Origin: Acidobacteriota bacterium
GTDB lineage: Bacteria > Acidobacteriota > Aminicenantia > UBA2199
Assembly: GCA_021817755.1 (NCBI GenBank)
Contig: JAKAGC010000007.1
Span: forward strand, 1-18,472
DNA: 18,472 nt
Reading direction: 5' to 3'
Made by a program: the position numbers and the translations under genes. The notes under the pieces were generated by a model, which searched no databases, was not told where the DNA came from, and saw only the letters and a list, made by a program, of their open reading frames with translations. Every line of letters starts with the position of its first letter. The stretch's first letter is position 1. Shown here piece by piece: positions 1 to 8,127 of this stretch.

Positions 1-477
1 GAACTCCTCCTTACACTCCCTGTTACTTTTAAAGATATTATTATGGGCAAATTTCTTGCTGCTACTGCTTTTATTGGAGTTATGCTTTCTCCCACCATCT
101 TCTATGCGATCTTTACTTCATTCCTCGGAGGTCTCGATTGGGGACCGGTCATTGGCGGATATGTCGGAGCAATTCTCCTTGCCGCTGCTTTCAGTGCAAT
201 CGGTTTATTCGCTTCCTCTCTTACACGTAATCAGGTAGTTGCTTTTATTATCAGTATGACCATTTGTTTCTCCCTTTCGATACTGACTGAATACCAGCTC
301 TACTTTCTCCCAAACTGGCTTCTCGACATGGTTAAAGTAGTTCAATATATCAGTGCCAATTATCATTTTCAGAATATCGCCAAAGGAGTACTCGATACTC
401 GCGATATTCTTTATTTCCTCTCAGTGATGTTCATCTCCTTATACGGAGCGAACCTCATTATGCAAGAAAAAAAGTAA
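1..477 (+). CDS. ABC-2 type transporter permease, C-terminal part (gene starts before the window)
   Basis: The reading frame is open from base 1, so the start lies upstream; 158 residues are visible before TAA. The fragment opens with ELLLTLPV followed by a GKFLAA segment, the region of GldF/NosY-like ABC-2 permeases just before a membrane helix. Several hydrophobic stretches follow, consistent with four or five transmembrane segments, and the protein ends in a short charged tail. An internal ATG at 43 would cut the conserved opening and is not the real start. The GldG-family gene begins 10 nt downstream, which is the usual permease-GldG-DUF4340 order, so the product is probably the membrane component of an ABC complex of unknown substrate. 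In Bacteroidetes the homologues GldF/GldG are tied to gliding. Elsewhere their role is not established, and nothing here shows gliding. Confidence 0.85.
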   Translation, partial: ELLLTLPVTFKDIIMGKFLAATAFIGVMLSPTIFYAIFTSFLGGLDWGPVIGGYVGAILLAAAFSAIGLFASSLTRNQVVAFIISMTICFSLSILTEYQLYFLPNWLLDMVKVVQYISANYHFQNIAKGVLDTRDILYFLSVMFISLYGANLIMQEKK

Positions 478-487
478 GGAGACAACC

Positions 488-2737
488 ATGGCTGCCAAAC
501 AAAAGAAAAATTTTCAGAAATATTATAAATTCCTACTGTATCTTGTTATTATAGTTCTCATAAATGCTGCCGGAATTACACTCTTCTACAAAATCGACCT
601 CACTTCAAACAATCTCTATTCTCTTTCTAATGCCAGTAAAACCGTAGTGAAGGGATTGAAAGAACCTCTCACTATAAATGTGTTTTTTACAAAAAATCTC
701 CCTGCCCCCTACAATGTCATCGAACCCTATCTTCGTGATATTTTAAAGGAATACGAGAGTTATTCCGGTCAGAATCTGAGTTATCGATTTAAAGATGTTT
801 CTGCCCAAGAGGGAGATATCAGCCAGGAAGCGGATAGCAACCGGAAAGAAGCAGAGAGTTACGGTATTTATCCTATGAATGTTCAAAAATTGGAACAAGA
901 TGAAGCAAAAGTCATGCGTGCCTATATGGGAATGGTTTTGCTTCATGGTGATCTGGTCGAAAAAATCCCAGCTATTACTACTACAGAAGGTCTCGAATAC
1001 AAGATTACCACTGCTATTATGAAGATGACCAATAAAGTCTCTGCTTTAGTAAAATTACCCGAAAAGATAAAGGTTTCCTTGGTTCTCTCTTCATCACTCT
1101 TCCAGGTTTCCCGAGTCGCTAATATAAAAGGACTGGACACCATCCGAACCACTGCACAGGAAGCTGTTGATCGATGTAAATCAAAGGCATATGGTCAACT
1201 TACCTATGAAATCATTGATCCATCCATGAATGAAGGAACTCCTGAACAACAGGCACTTGCTGATCGTTTTGGATTACAATGGCCCGATATTAGTACTCCT
1301 GAAGGTGTTTCTGTTCCAGCAGGAAAAGGTGTTGCTGCCATTCAATTGAAATATGGAAATAAAACAGTTGAACGCAGTATTCTCAACCGGAATATGGCTT
1401 TAACACAGAAAGGCCTTGAAGAACAATTTTCAATTATTGAAACCAAAGATATTGAAGCATTTGTAAATGATAATATCGATAACCTTATTGAAATCAATGA
1501 AAACATCGGGTATTTGGCTTCTAATAATACCTTGCTGCTTCAACCTGAATTGCCCGCAAAATTTGACGCAAATACTCCAAGACCTCCTAAGAAAGAAACA
1601 TTGGATAATTTTAACAATATCGTAAGCAAACAATATTCATTTAAGACGTTCAAATTCGATAATGAAATTCCTGATACTTTTAATACTTTGATAATCGCTG
1701 GCGCCAAGCAAAACTTTACGGATTGGGAACTTTTTCAGATCGACCAATACTTAATGAAAGGAAAATCCCTTGCGATTTTTGTCGATGCTTTTAATGAAAT
1801 ACAGCCTCAAAATCAGCAGCAATTCCAGGATGCAGTTTATCTCCCGGTTAATACAGGACTTGAAAAACTACTTGATTATTATGGATTGAATGTTAAGAAA
1901 TCTTATGTTTTGGATGAAAGCTGTTACGTCAACCGTGATCGTGGTGGTGATGAAATGAAAATATACTTTGTTCCCATCATTAAAAACGATAAAATTAATC
2001 ATAATCTCTCTTTTATGGATAATTTGACTCAGATGTTGGTAATTAAAGCGTCACCTCTCGAATATAACAAGGATCGTATTAAGCAAAACGGTTTAAAACT
2101 GACAGAATTGATTTCTTCCTCCGATAAATCCTGGGAAATGGCTGGGAAAATCAATTTAATGCCCTTCCTTATCCAGCCTCCAACAAATGATAAAGAACGT
2201 GGATCCCGTCCCCTTGCATGTATTTTAGAAGGCGAATTTCCTTCCTATTTCGCTGATAAACAGATTCCACAGAAGCCTGAAAACAACCCCGTGAATGCCA
2301 ATACCGGAACAGAAACTGGTCAGGATAAAAAGGATGTAAAAGATGAAGCTGCTAAACCTGCTGCTCCACAATCCACTGTTCAGGCCAAACAGGATTTTAT
2401 TTCAAAAGGAAAACCCGGAAAGATATTTCTTATTGGTACTGCTCAGATTTTAAGAAATAATGGACTTGATGAAGAAGGTGCTTCTCCTAATGCAATCTTC
2501 CTGATGAATATTTTTGATTACCTCAACAATCGTACTGAAATAGCTGAAATGAGAGGAAAAAATCAAAAATTCAATGTTCTCGATGAGTCCAAACCCCTTA
2601 CCAAGACCATTGTAAAAATTGTTAATATCGCCGGATTACCAGCGATGTTCATTTTATTTGGAATTATCGTATGGGTCCGCAGAAGTAGCAGGAGAAAGAA
2701 AATTCAGTCTATGTTCTCCCGTGATTCCAATAAATAG
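488..2737 (+). CDS. GldG-family ABC transporter auxiliary protein
   Basis: This 749-residue protein has one N-terminal membrane helix (about residues 13-34), a long extracytoplasmic region and one C-terminal helix (about 711-731) followed by an Arg/Lys-rich tail. After the first helix comes the hallmark of this family, DLTSNNLYSLS, and then a segment on forces or 'push' proteins (VVKGLKEPLTINVFFTKNLP). A segment around residues 400-436 (TLIIAGAKQNFTDWE and IDQYLMKGKSLAIFVDAF) matches the ABC_transp_aux fold. A Pro/Ala/Lys-rich low-complexity linker lies at about 595-640. The Shine-Dalgarno AAGGAG overlaps the upstream stop codon (TAAGGAG), so translation is probably coupled to the permease. 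Function is inferred as an accessory subunit of the ABC complex; substrate unknown. Confidence 0.88.
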   Translation: MAAKQKKNFQKYYKFLLYLVIIVLINAAGITLFYKIDLTSNNLYSLSNASKTVVKGLKEPLTINVFFTKNLPAPYNVIEPYLRDILKEYESYSGQNLSYRFKDVSAQEGDISQEADSNRKEAESYGIYPMNVQKLEQDEAKVMRAYMGMVLLHGDLVEKIPAITTTEGLEYKITTAIMKMTNKVSALVKLPEKIKVSLVLSSSLFQVSRVANIKGLDTIRTTAQEAVDRCKSKAYGQLTYEIIDPSMNEGTPEQQALADRFGLQWPDISTPEGVSVPAGKGVAAIQLKYGNKTVERSILNRNMALTQKGLEEQFSIIETKDIEAFVNDNIDNLIEINENIGYLASNNTLLLQPELPAKFDANTPRPPKKETLDNFNNIVSKQYSFKTFKFDNEIPDTFNTLIIAGAKQNFTDWELFQIDQYLMKGKSLAIFVDAFNEIQPQNQQQFQDAVYLPVNTGLEKLLDYYGLNVKKSYVLDESCYVNRDRGGDEMKIYFVPIIKNDKINHNLSFMDNLTQMLVIKASPLEYNKDRIKQNGLKLTELISSSDKSWEMAGKINLMPFLIQPPTNDKERGSRPLACILEGEFPSYFADKQIPQKPENNPVNANTGTETGQDKKDVKDEAAKPAAPQSTVQAKQDFISKGKPGKIFLIGTAQILRNNGLDEEGASPNAIFLMNIFDYLNNRTEIAEMRGKNQKFNVLDESKPLTKTIVKIVNIAGLPAMFILFGIIVWVRRSSRRKKIQSMFSRDSNK

Positions 2738-2746
2738 GAGATTAAT

Positions 2747-3772
2747 ATGAATTTTAAGAAAAAAGAACTCATAATACTTGGAATCATTATCGTTGTCCTA
2801 TTTTCTTACCTCATTTTTAAATCTTCCGATAGAATGCATTATAAAGTCCCGACTATTGAAAAACTCAAAAGCGAAACCATTGAAAAGATCAGTATTCGTA
2901 AGGCAGATAATGAAATCATCCTGGTAAAAAAGAACAATAAATGGTTTATTGAACCGAAAAGTTATCCTACCGATATTGAACGAGTAAATAAGATGGTTGA
3001 AACAATTTCAAATTTTTCATTAAGCGATCTCGCTTCTCGTTCGAAGAATTACACACTTTATGAACTTGATAATGATAAAGGAATCCATGTTACCGCCTTT
3101 AGTAAAGATGGTGAAATCCGTTATTTTGAGGTTGGAAAAGCGGCCAACACCTACAGTCATACTTTTGTGAAACTTAAAGATGACGATAATATTTACTATG
3201 CTAGGGAATCGTTCCGTGATTTATTTGAAGCAAAAATGGATGATTTGCGGAATAAATCGGTGATGAAAGTAGATATCAATGAGGTCAGTGATATTGAAAT
3301 CGAAAAAGACGGAACCAAAATGGTATTTGCTAAAAAAGCCGAATCTGCTCCTGCAGTAGATTCCAAGAATAAAAGCAAAGATACCACTCCTGTTTACGAT
3401 TGGGTTCTCCCTGATGGCAAAAAAGGTGCTAAAAGTGTTATAGACGGTATTCTGGATCAGATTACCGAAGTCATTTGCCAGGAATATGTCGCTGAAAGCA
3501 ATATTAGCACTGTTATTGCTCAGACACCTATTTTTACATTAAAGGTAAAAGGTAGGAAAGATTATACCCTGACTTTCTACCCAAAGGTCGGAAAATTACC
3601 CGGGGAACAAGATTCGGAAGAAAAGTATCCCGTTGTCTCATCTGAAAGTCCATATCCCTTCTACCTCGCTTCTTGGAAGGCAGAACAGATAATAAAGAAT
3701 CCCGCGGATATGATCGAAAAACCCGCGGTTGCTAAAACTCCTACGCAAGCCGCCCCTTTAAAGAATCAATAA
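2747..3772 (+). CDS. DUF4340 domain-containing membrane-anchored protein
   Basis: This 341-residue protein has a single N-terminal membrane anchor (about residues 7-24) and a soluble extracytoplasmic part. The segment IEKISIRKADNEIILVKKNN with the following WFIEP is the typical repeated beta-rich pattern of DUF4340 proteins, as is YFEVGKAANTYSHTFVKLKD later on. The C-terminus is Pro/Ala-rich. The Shine-Dalgarno TAGGAG includes the stop codon of the GldG gene, giving a 9-nt gap and likely translational coupling. DUF4340 genes commonly follow gldG-like genes, and the biochemical role is unknown. A strong terminator lies about 55 nt downstream, so this is the last gene of the operon. Confidence 0.88.
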   Translation: MNFKKKELIILGIIIVVLFSYLIFKSSDRMHYKVPTIEKLKSETIEKISIRKADNEIILVKKNNKWFIEPKSYPTDIERVNKMVETISNFSLSDLASRSKNYTLYELDNDKGIHVTAFSKDGEIRYFEVGKAANTYSHTFVKLKDDDNIYYARESFRDLFEAKMDDLRNKSVMKVDINEVSDIEIEKDGTKMVFAKKAESAPAVDSKNKSKDTTPVYDWVLPDGKKGAKSVIDGILDQITEVICQEYVAESNISTVIAQTPIFTLKVKGRKDYTLTFYPKVGKLPGEQDSEEKYPVVSSESPYPFYLASWKAEQIIKNPADMIEKPAVAKTPTQAAPLKNQ

Positions 3773-3827
3773 TTGTAAAGAGAAATATAAAAACATCGAT
3801 AAGTTTTTAAAGACTTATACGGTTAAG

Positions 3828-3880
3828 AAATTCACTCCTATGATAGATTAAATCTTTTCATGGGAGTGAATTTTCGTTTT
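3828..3880 (+). terminator. Rho-independent terminator of the permease-GldG-DUF4340 operon
   Basis: A 16-bp inverted repeat pairs 3828-3843 with 3858-3873, with a single G-U wobble. The 14-nt loop itself contains the small palindrome AGATTAAATCT. The right arm runs into TTTTCGTTTT on the plus strand. The minus-strand side has no T-tract, so it serves the upstream operon. Confidence 0.8.
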
Positions 3881-3934
3881 AAAAATTGGAAAGGTTACAT
3901 TATTGAATTAAATCGAGATTATATTAATTTTAAT

Positions 3935-3955
3935 AGATACTGATTAAGAGTATCT
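3935..3955 (-). terminator. Weak hairpin downstream of the EamA gene, possible terminator
   Basis: AGATAC at 3935-3940 pairs with GTATCT at 3950-3955. It lies 8 nt beyond the stop codon of the minus-strand EamA gene and is followed on that strand by AT-rich sequence. The stem has only 6 bp and is AT-rich, so this is a weak candidate. Confidence 0.25.
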
Positions 3956-3962
3956 TACAATC

Positions 3963-4856
3963 TTATACATTTACCCTTCTTTTTTTCAATTGAGATATTA
4001 ATAACCCACCTATAACCAGTAATATTCCTGATAAAACACGTAAGGTGATTAATTCCCCCAGGAATAACCATGCAAAAACTGCTGTAAAAACAGGAAGTAT
4101 GTTGCTAAACATACTTGCATTGGCAGCACCGATTTCACGAACTGCATAAGCGTACAATATATATGCTAATGTAGTTGGTAATAACGCCAGTAATAATAAA
4201 GAAATCATTACATCGGATGTTGGAATTACAGTCAATACGTGTTTCAAATCGACAATGAGGAATAATGGAATGAATCCTCCTAATCCCAGAAGATTCTGAT
4301 AAGTTACCATCGTATACGGGGAATAATCTCTGGAAATTCGTTTCAAAATCATTGTGTAAACCACACCAACAGCAACCGCCATAAATAGCAATCCGAAACC
4401 CATGGGAGAGCCTGAAAGTGTAAAATCTTCTCTGATTATAACCAGTAATACTCCTATAAAAGCGATAATCAAACCCAATATAAAAAATCGGTTCATCTTT
4501 TCTTTAAATAAATAGTGAGCTCCTATTGGGGTGAATAGTGGAATCGTCGTAATAATTACGGATGCAACTGTAGGAGAAACTGTCTGCAAACCGAAACTTT
4601 CACAGATAAAATATAGAAATGGTTGTACAAATGCCAGCCAGAAAAAAAGATGAAAGTGCCCTTTTTTGATTGGTTGGATTTTTTTTAGATGTTTTCCAAC
4701 GGCAAACATAATAGGCGTCGCAATCAAAAGGCGAAATGTAACCATCGTAATCGGATTGTATGCACGGTAAACGATTTTTATCCAGATGTATGAAATTCCC
4801 CAGAATCCCATAGCTATTAATAATCCAATATATACAAGTATCAAATTTCGTTTCAT
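3963..4856 (-). CDS. EamA/DMT-superfamily membrane transporter
   Basis: The 297-residue product is almost entirely hydrophobic, with about ten predicted membrane helices in two similar halves (roughly 5-140 and 150-290). This is the layout of EamA (drug/metabolite transporter) proteins. FWGISYIWIK in helix 1 and LPTTLAYILYAYAV plus the NILPVFTAVFAWLFLGE segment in the second half are characteristic. The protein ends in KKRRV, a positive cytosolic tail. Family members export amino acids, metabolites or drugs, and the substrate cannot be read from sequence. A GGAG lies 9 nt before the ATG. The gene stands alone between two operons, with candidate promoters 70-120 nt upstream. Confidence 0.88.
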   Translation of the reverse strand: MKRNLILVYIGLLIAMGFWGISYIWIKIVYRAYNPITMVTFRLLIATPIMFAVGKHLKKIQPIKKGHFHLFFWLAFVQPFLYFICESFGLQTVSPTVASVIITTIPLFTPIGAHYLFKEKMNRFFILGLIIAFIGVLLVIIREDFTLSGSPMGFGLLFMAVAVGVVYTMILKRISRDYSPYTMVTYQNLLGLGGFIPLFLIVDLKHVLTVIPTSDVMISLLLLALLPTTLAYILYAYAVREIGAANASMFSNILPVFTAVFAWLFLGELITLRVLSGILLVIGGLLISQLKKRRVNV

Positions 4857-4927
4857 TCCCGAAGTCTCCGGTGAAGGTATTATCCTCTCTTTCTTAAATG
4901 GTGATTAGTCTATTCCAATAATGAATT

Positions 4928-4976
4928 GTATTATGTACGTTTTCTTACCATTGACAAGATAAGCAACATTATACCA
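4928..4976 (-). promoter_or_regulatory. Candidate promoters for the EamA gene
   Basis: Two overlapping candidates read on the minus strand. One is an extended -10, TGG-TATAAT, at 4976-4968 with a poor -35. The other is TTGTCA (4957-4952), an 18-nt spacer and TAATAC (4933-4928). Either would give a leader of about 70-105 nt. Confidence 0.4.
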
Positions 4977-5006
4977 TGATTTCGGATGAAAGCAAAATAA
5001 AATGGA

Positions 5007-5031
5007 CTTATCGCCCCCTAATTGCGATAAG
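5007..5031. repeat. 8-bp perfect inverted repeat (hairpin) between nfnB and the EamA gene
   Basis: CTTATCGC (5007-5014) and GCGATAAG (5024-5031) are perfectly complementary around a 9-nt loop with a C4 run. On the minus strand it is followed by T-rich sequence (CATTTTATTTT), so it could be a second terminator for the nfn operon or part of the EamA leader region. The spacer 4857-5163 (307 nt) otherwise holds only the EamA promoter candidates and the hairpin at 5101. Confidence 0.45.
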
Positions 5032-5100
5032 ATGGCGTTATACACTCGATATTTGAGTTACAATTGATAATTTGTGTGATTGAGAATTAAGAGGAAATTG

Positions 5101-5121
5101 GAGCCGCTGCAATAGCGGCTC
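5101..5121 (-). terminator. GC-rich hairpin downstream of nfnB, probable terminator
   Basis: GAGCCGCT (5101-5108) pairs perfectly with AGCGGCTC (5114-5121) around a 5-nt loop, a GC-rich island in AT-rich spacer DNA. It lies 43 nt past the nfnB stop on the minus strand. The following minus-strand bases (CAATTTCCTC) are only moderately T-rich, so termination is likely but not textbook. Confidence 0.5.
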
Positions 5122-5163
5122 ACTATAATAATATAAAATATATTGATTCGAAGTTATAAATTT

Positions 5164-6642
5164 TTACTTATTTTCTTGAATGAAGAGATGCATATTTTCT
5201 GCGGCAATTTTTCCGTCACCCATTGCCAGAATAACAGTAGCGCCGCCACGAACGATGTCTCCGCCCGCAAACATTTCTGGAATGGATGTTTGCATGGTTT
5301 TTTCATTTACAACTACCGTTTTCCATTTAGTTACTTCTAATTGAGGCAGAGCTGCAGGAATGAGTGGGTTAGGAGAAGTTCCAATTCCTACCACCACGGT
5401 GTCCACATCGATTAGGTATTCGGAACCCGGTATTGGTTGAGGTCTTCTACGACCCGATTCATCCGGTTCGCCCAATCCCATCTTTTGAACTTTCATTTGT
5501 TTTACTCGTCCGTTAGCATCTCCGATATATTCAAGCGGATTATTAAGGTTGAGAAATTCTATTCCTTCTTCCTTTGCATGATGAATTTCTTCAATCCTCG
5601 CCGGCATTTCGGATTCTGAACGACGGTAGACGATCATAGCCCGTTCAGCTCCTAAACGTTTTGCTGTTCTTACCGAATCCATTGCCGTATTTCCACCCCC
5701 AATTACAGCTACATTTTTTCCTTTTACTATAGGGGTATCATATTCCGGGAATCTGAATGCCTTCATCAGGTTCACACGAGTCAGGTATTCGTTCGAGGAA
5801 TAAATATTAATTAAATTTTCACCCGGAATTTTCATAAAAGTAGGTAATCCTGCGCCGCTTGCAATGAAAAATGCTCTATATCCTTGGTTTTTGAGTTCTT
5901 CAAATGTTGAAGTACGACCAACAATGAAATTCTTAACCATTTTAACTCCCATCCGTTCAAGGGAATTGATTTCAGTTCGAACGATTTCTTTTGGAAGACG
6001 AAACTCTGGAATACCATATACAAGAACTCCTCCGAACTCATGCAGGGCTTCGAATACCGTTACATCATAACCCAATTTAGCCATTTCTCCCGCTACTGTA
6101 AGACCCGCAGGGCCGGAACCAACAATAGCGACTTTAATATTATTATTTTTTGCCAGTTCGGGAATCGAAATATTCCCCGTTTTTCGTTCATAATCCGCTG
6201 AGAAACGTTCCAGTGCTCCAATTGCAACCGGGCGTTTTTTCATGCGATTATAAATACATTTGGATTCGCATTGTGATTCCTGGGGGCATACTCTTCCGCA
6301 AACTGCCGGAAGTGCGTTTGTACGTTTCAAAACTTTTGCAGCTTGTAAGAATTCACGTCGTTCAATTTCTTTAATGAACCCAGGGATATTTATATTAACA
6401 GGGCAACCTGAAATACATGTTGGAGTAGGACAATCCAGGCAACGAGATGCTTCTACTACAGCTTGTTCTTCTGAAAAACCTTCCGGGACTTCAAAAAAAT
6501 CCTTATTTCGTACCTGAGGAGGTCTTTCCGGCATCTTTATACGTTCTTGTGAAGAACGATCTTTTGCACTGACTTTTTTTCTTAATTCTTCTCGCCACTC
6601 TGCATCTCTATCTTTTTTTAATTCATTATAATCGACAGGCAT
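5164..6642 (-). CDS. nfnB: NfnB/GltA-type NADPH-binding flavoprotein, large subunit of ferredoxin:NADP+ oxidoreductase
   Basis: This 492-residue protein has the full layout of the glutamate-synthase small-subunit/NfnB family. Two cysteine groups for [4Fe-4S] clusters sit at C68, C71, C76, C80 and at C115, C119, C125, C129. An FAD-binding GSGPAG motif lies at 175-180, and a second Rossmann site, GGGNTA at 315-320, with the following VYRRSESEMPAR segment, indicates NADPH. In NfnAB this subunit carries the bifurcating FAD and two iron-sulfur clusters, and couples NADPH with ferredoxin and NADH. It lies 9 nt behind nfnA, and the Shine-Dalgarno AAGGAGG starts inside the nfnA stop codon. The pairing with an NfnA-like subunit favours NfnAB (or sulfide dehydrogenase SudAB) over a true glutamate synthase, since no large gltB-type subunit is nearby. 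Confidence 0.9.
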   Translation of the reverse strand: MPVDYNELKKDRDAEWREELRKKVSAKDRSSQERIKMPERPPQVRNKDFFEVPEGFSEEQAVVEASRCLDCPTPTCISGCPVNINIPGFIKEIERREFLQAAKVLKRTNALPAVCGRVCPQESQCESKCIYNRMKKRPVAIGALERFSADYERKTGNISIPELAKNNNIKVAIVGSGPAGLTVAGEMAKLGYDVTVFEALHEFGGVLVYGIPEFRLPKEIVRTEINSLERMGVKMVKNFIVGRTSTFEELKNQGYRAFFIASGAGLPTFMKIPGENLINIYSSNEYLTRVNLMKAFRFPEYDTPIVKGKNVAVIGGGNTAMDSVRTAKRLGAERAMIVYRRSESEMPARIEEIHHAKEEGIEFLNLNNPLEYIGDANGRVKQMKVQKMGLGEPDESGRRRPQPIPGSEYLIDVDTVVVGIGTSPNPLIPAALPQLEVTKWKTVVVNEKTMQTSIPEMFAGGDIVRGGATVILAMGDGKIAAENMHLFIQENK

Positions 6643-6651
6643 GATTCCTCC

Positions 6652-7479
6652 TTAATTCAGTGATTCCAGGTATTGTTTATATGCTGCTTCTTCATCCTGT
6701 TTATAAGCATTCAGACGTTTCAGCATTTCATCGAAATCCACTTTATGAGCATCGAACTCGGGGCCATCTACGCACACGAATTTTGTTTGTCCACCGACAC
6801 TAATACGACATGCACCGCACATTCCGGTACCATCCACCATAATAGTATTCAAGCTCGCGATTGTATGAATATTATACTTTTGTGTGAGAAGGGCAACGAA
6901 TTTCATCATAATGGCAGGTCCTATAGTAACAGCTAAATCTACTTTTTCACGATTTATTACTTCTTCCATTCCAGCTGTAACAAGGCCTTTTTTCCCATAG
7001 GAACCATCATCTGTCATGACAACGATTTCATCTGCAAAAACTCTCATTTCTTTTTCGAGAATGATAAGATCTTTGTTCCTCGCTGCAAGAACAACAATAA
7101 GTCGGTTACCGGCTTCTTTAAATGCTTTTGCAATAGGATAAAGGGGGGCTATTCCAACTCCTCCACCTGCAGCGATCACTGTTCCCACTTTCTCGATTTC
7201 TGTTGCCTTTCCTAATGGTCCAACCAGGTCGGTCACTAAATCACCCGGATTCATTGTACAAAGTTTGTGGGAGGAAACTCCAACTTTTTGAACGATTAAT
7301 GTTATCGTTCCGTTTTTAGGATCCGCATCTGCTATTGTTAACGGAATACGTTCTCCTTTTTCACCTATTTTTACAATTACAAATTGTCCTGCTTTCCTGG
7401 ATTTGGCTATTACCGGATTATCGAGGATCAACTTGACGACATTTTCAGATAACACCTCTTTTTCTAAAATCTTGTACAT
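6652..7479 (-). CDS. nfnA: NfnA-type FAD/NAD(H)- and [2Fe-2S]-binding subunit of ferredoxin:NADP+ oxidoreductase
   Basis: The 275-residue protein belongs to the ferredoxin-NADP reductase / dihydroorotate dehydrogenase electron-transfer family. It has an FAD-binding barrel with RIPLTIAD (flavin site), an NAD-binding half with AAGGGVGIAPLYPIAKAF, and a C-terminal iron-sulfur site. The cluster ligands are D216, C221, C224 and C236; the spacing D-x4-C-x2-C-x11-C equals the Asp/three-Cys [2Fe-2S] site that I recall for characterised NfnA. It is the first gene of the operon with nfnB. The start is supported by GGAGG seven nt upstream of the ATG. It would supply NADH-linked electrons for bifurcation and help balance NADH, NADPH and reduced ferredoxin. 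Confidence 0.9.
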   Translation of the reverse strand: MYKILEKEVLSENVVKLILDNPVIAKSRKAGQFVIVKIGEKGERIPLTIADADPKNGTITLIVQKVGVSSHKLCTMNPGDLVTDLVGPLGKATEIEKVGTVIAAGGGVGIAPLYPIAKAFKEAGNRLIVVLAARNKDLIILEKEMRVFADEIVVMTDDGSYGKKGLVTAGMEEVINREKVDLAVTIGPAIMMKFVALLTQKYNIHTIASLNTIMVDGTGMCGACRISVGGQTKFVCVDGPEFDAHKVDFDEMLKRLNAYKQDEEAAYKQYLESLN

Positions 7480-7870
7480 AAAAAGACCTCCGATTCATTG
7501 TTGGTATATGATCTATAATTAGTTGATGATTTTTGTTCATGCCTTAACCGGTTCAATCGATGTCGTTTTATAACCTGTTCTAGAGTATGGAGAAGTTTTA
7601 TTGTAACACTTTTTTTATCGATTTACAATCTCTTTTTATGAAAGCGCTTAATTCTTATGGCAATTGATGTTCTCATTAATTTACTGAATAGTATTCTATA
7701 ATCTACTTAAAACGAAAAAAATAAATCTCTATACACTCTTGATTAATCCCCTTCTTTTTATATCCGTTATAGAATTGCGATTTACCAAATAGTTTATTCT
7801 TCTTTAAATATTCTATCTCCTTGAATGGTCGAGGGGGACGAACCTTATAAAAAAAAAATGTAGAGGGGGG
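7480..7870. other. Gene-free AT-rich spacer between nfnA and the tRNA genes
   Basis: Apart from the nfn promoter candidate at 7600-7628 I see no gene, repeat or structured RNA in this stretch. It contains many T- and A-runs and short palindromes such as AACCGGTT and AAGCGCTT, none in a recognisable arrangement. Confidence 0.6.
7600..7628 (-). promoter_or_regulatory. Candidate promoter of the nfnA-nfnB operon
   Basis: On the minus strand TTGTAA (7628-7623), a 17-nt spacer and TACAAT (7605-7600) match 4/6 and 5/6 of the sigma70 boxes. The leader would be about 114 nt. Confidence 0.45.
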
Positions 7871-7899
7871 TTGACAAAAATGAGTTTTTCGATTATTCT
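7871..7899 (+). promoter_or_regulatory. Near-consensus sigma70 promoter for the tRNA-Gly/tRNA-Cys unit
   Basis: TTGACA at 7871-7876, a 17-nt spacer and TATTCT at 7894-7899. Transcription would begin near 7906, about 13 nt before the mature tRNA-Gly, which is typical for a stable RNA promoter. Confidence 0.8.
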
Positions 7900-7918
7900 A
7901 TTACCTTCAATTGTGAAT

Positions 7919-7993
<75 letters not shown>

Positions 7994-8001
7994 TCTATGG
8001 T

Positions 8002-8073
8002 GGCGGCGTAGCTAAGTGGTAAGGCAGCGGTCTGCAAAATCGCTATTCATCGGTTCGAATCCGGTCGCCGCCT
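8002..8073 (+). tRNA. tRNA-Cys (anticodon GCA), CCA not encoded
   Basis: Acceptor arms GGCGGCG (8002-8008) and CGCCGCC (8066-8072) pair fully. The anticodon loop CTGCAAA has GCA at 8034-8036, the T-arm ATCGG/CCGGT with loop TTCGAAT is intact, and the discriminator is U73 as expected for tRNA-Cys. The next bases are TAAA, so CCA must be added by nucleotidyltransferase. It lies 8 nt after tRNA-Gly and is surely co-transcribed with it. Confidence 0.95.
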
Positions 8074-8127
8074 TAAATTATTTTCAAAGTTTTTCATCCC
8101 ACCCAAAAATTTCAAAACACTAATACT

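Noticed and set aside
4951..4973. Plus-strand TTGACA followed by TATACC
   Set aside because: The spacing is too short and no plus-strand gene follows.
5143..5340. 65-residue plus-strand frame at the end of nfnB
   Set aside because: Overlaps the conserved C-terminus of nfnB in antisense and has no ribosome site.
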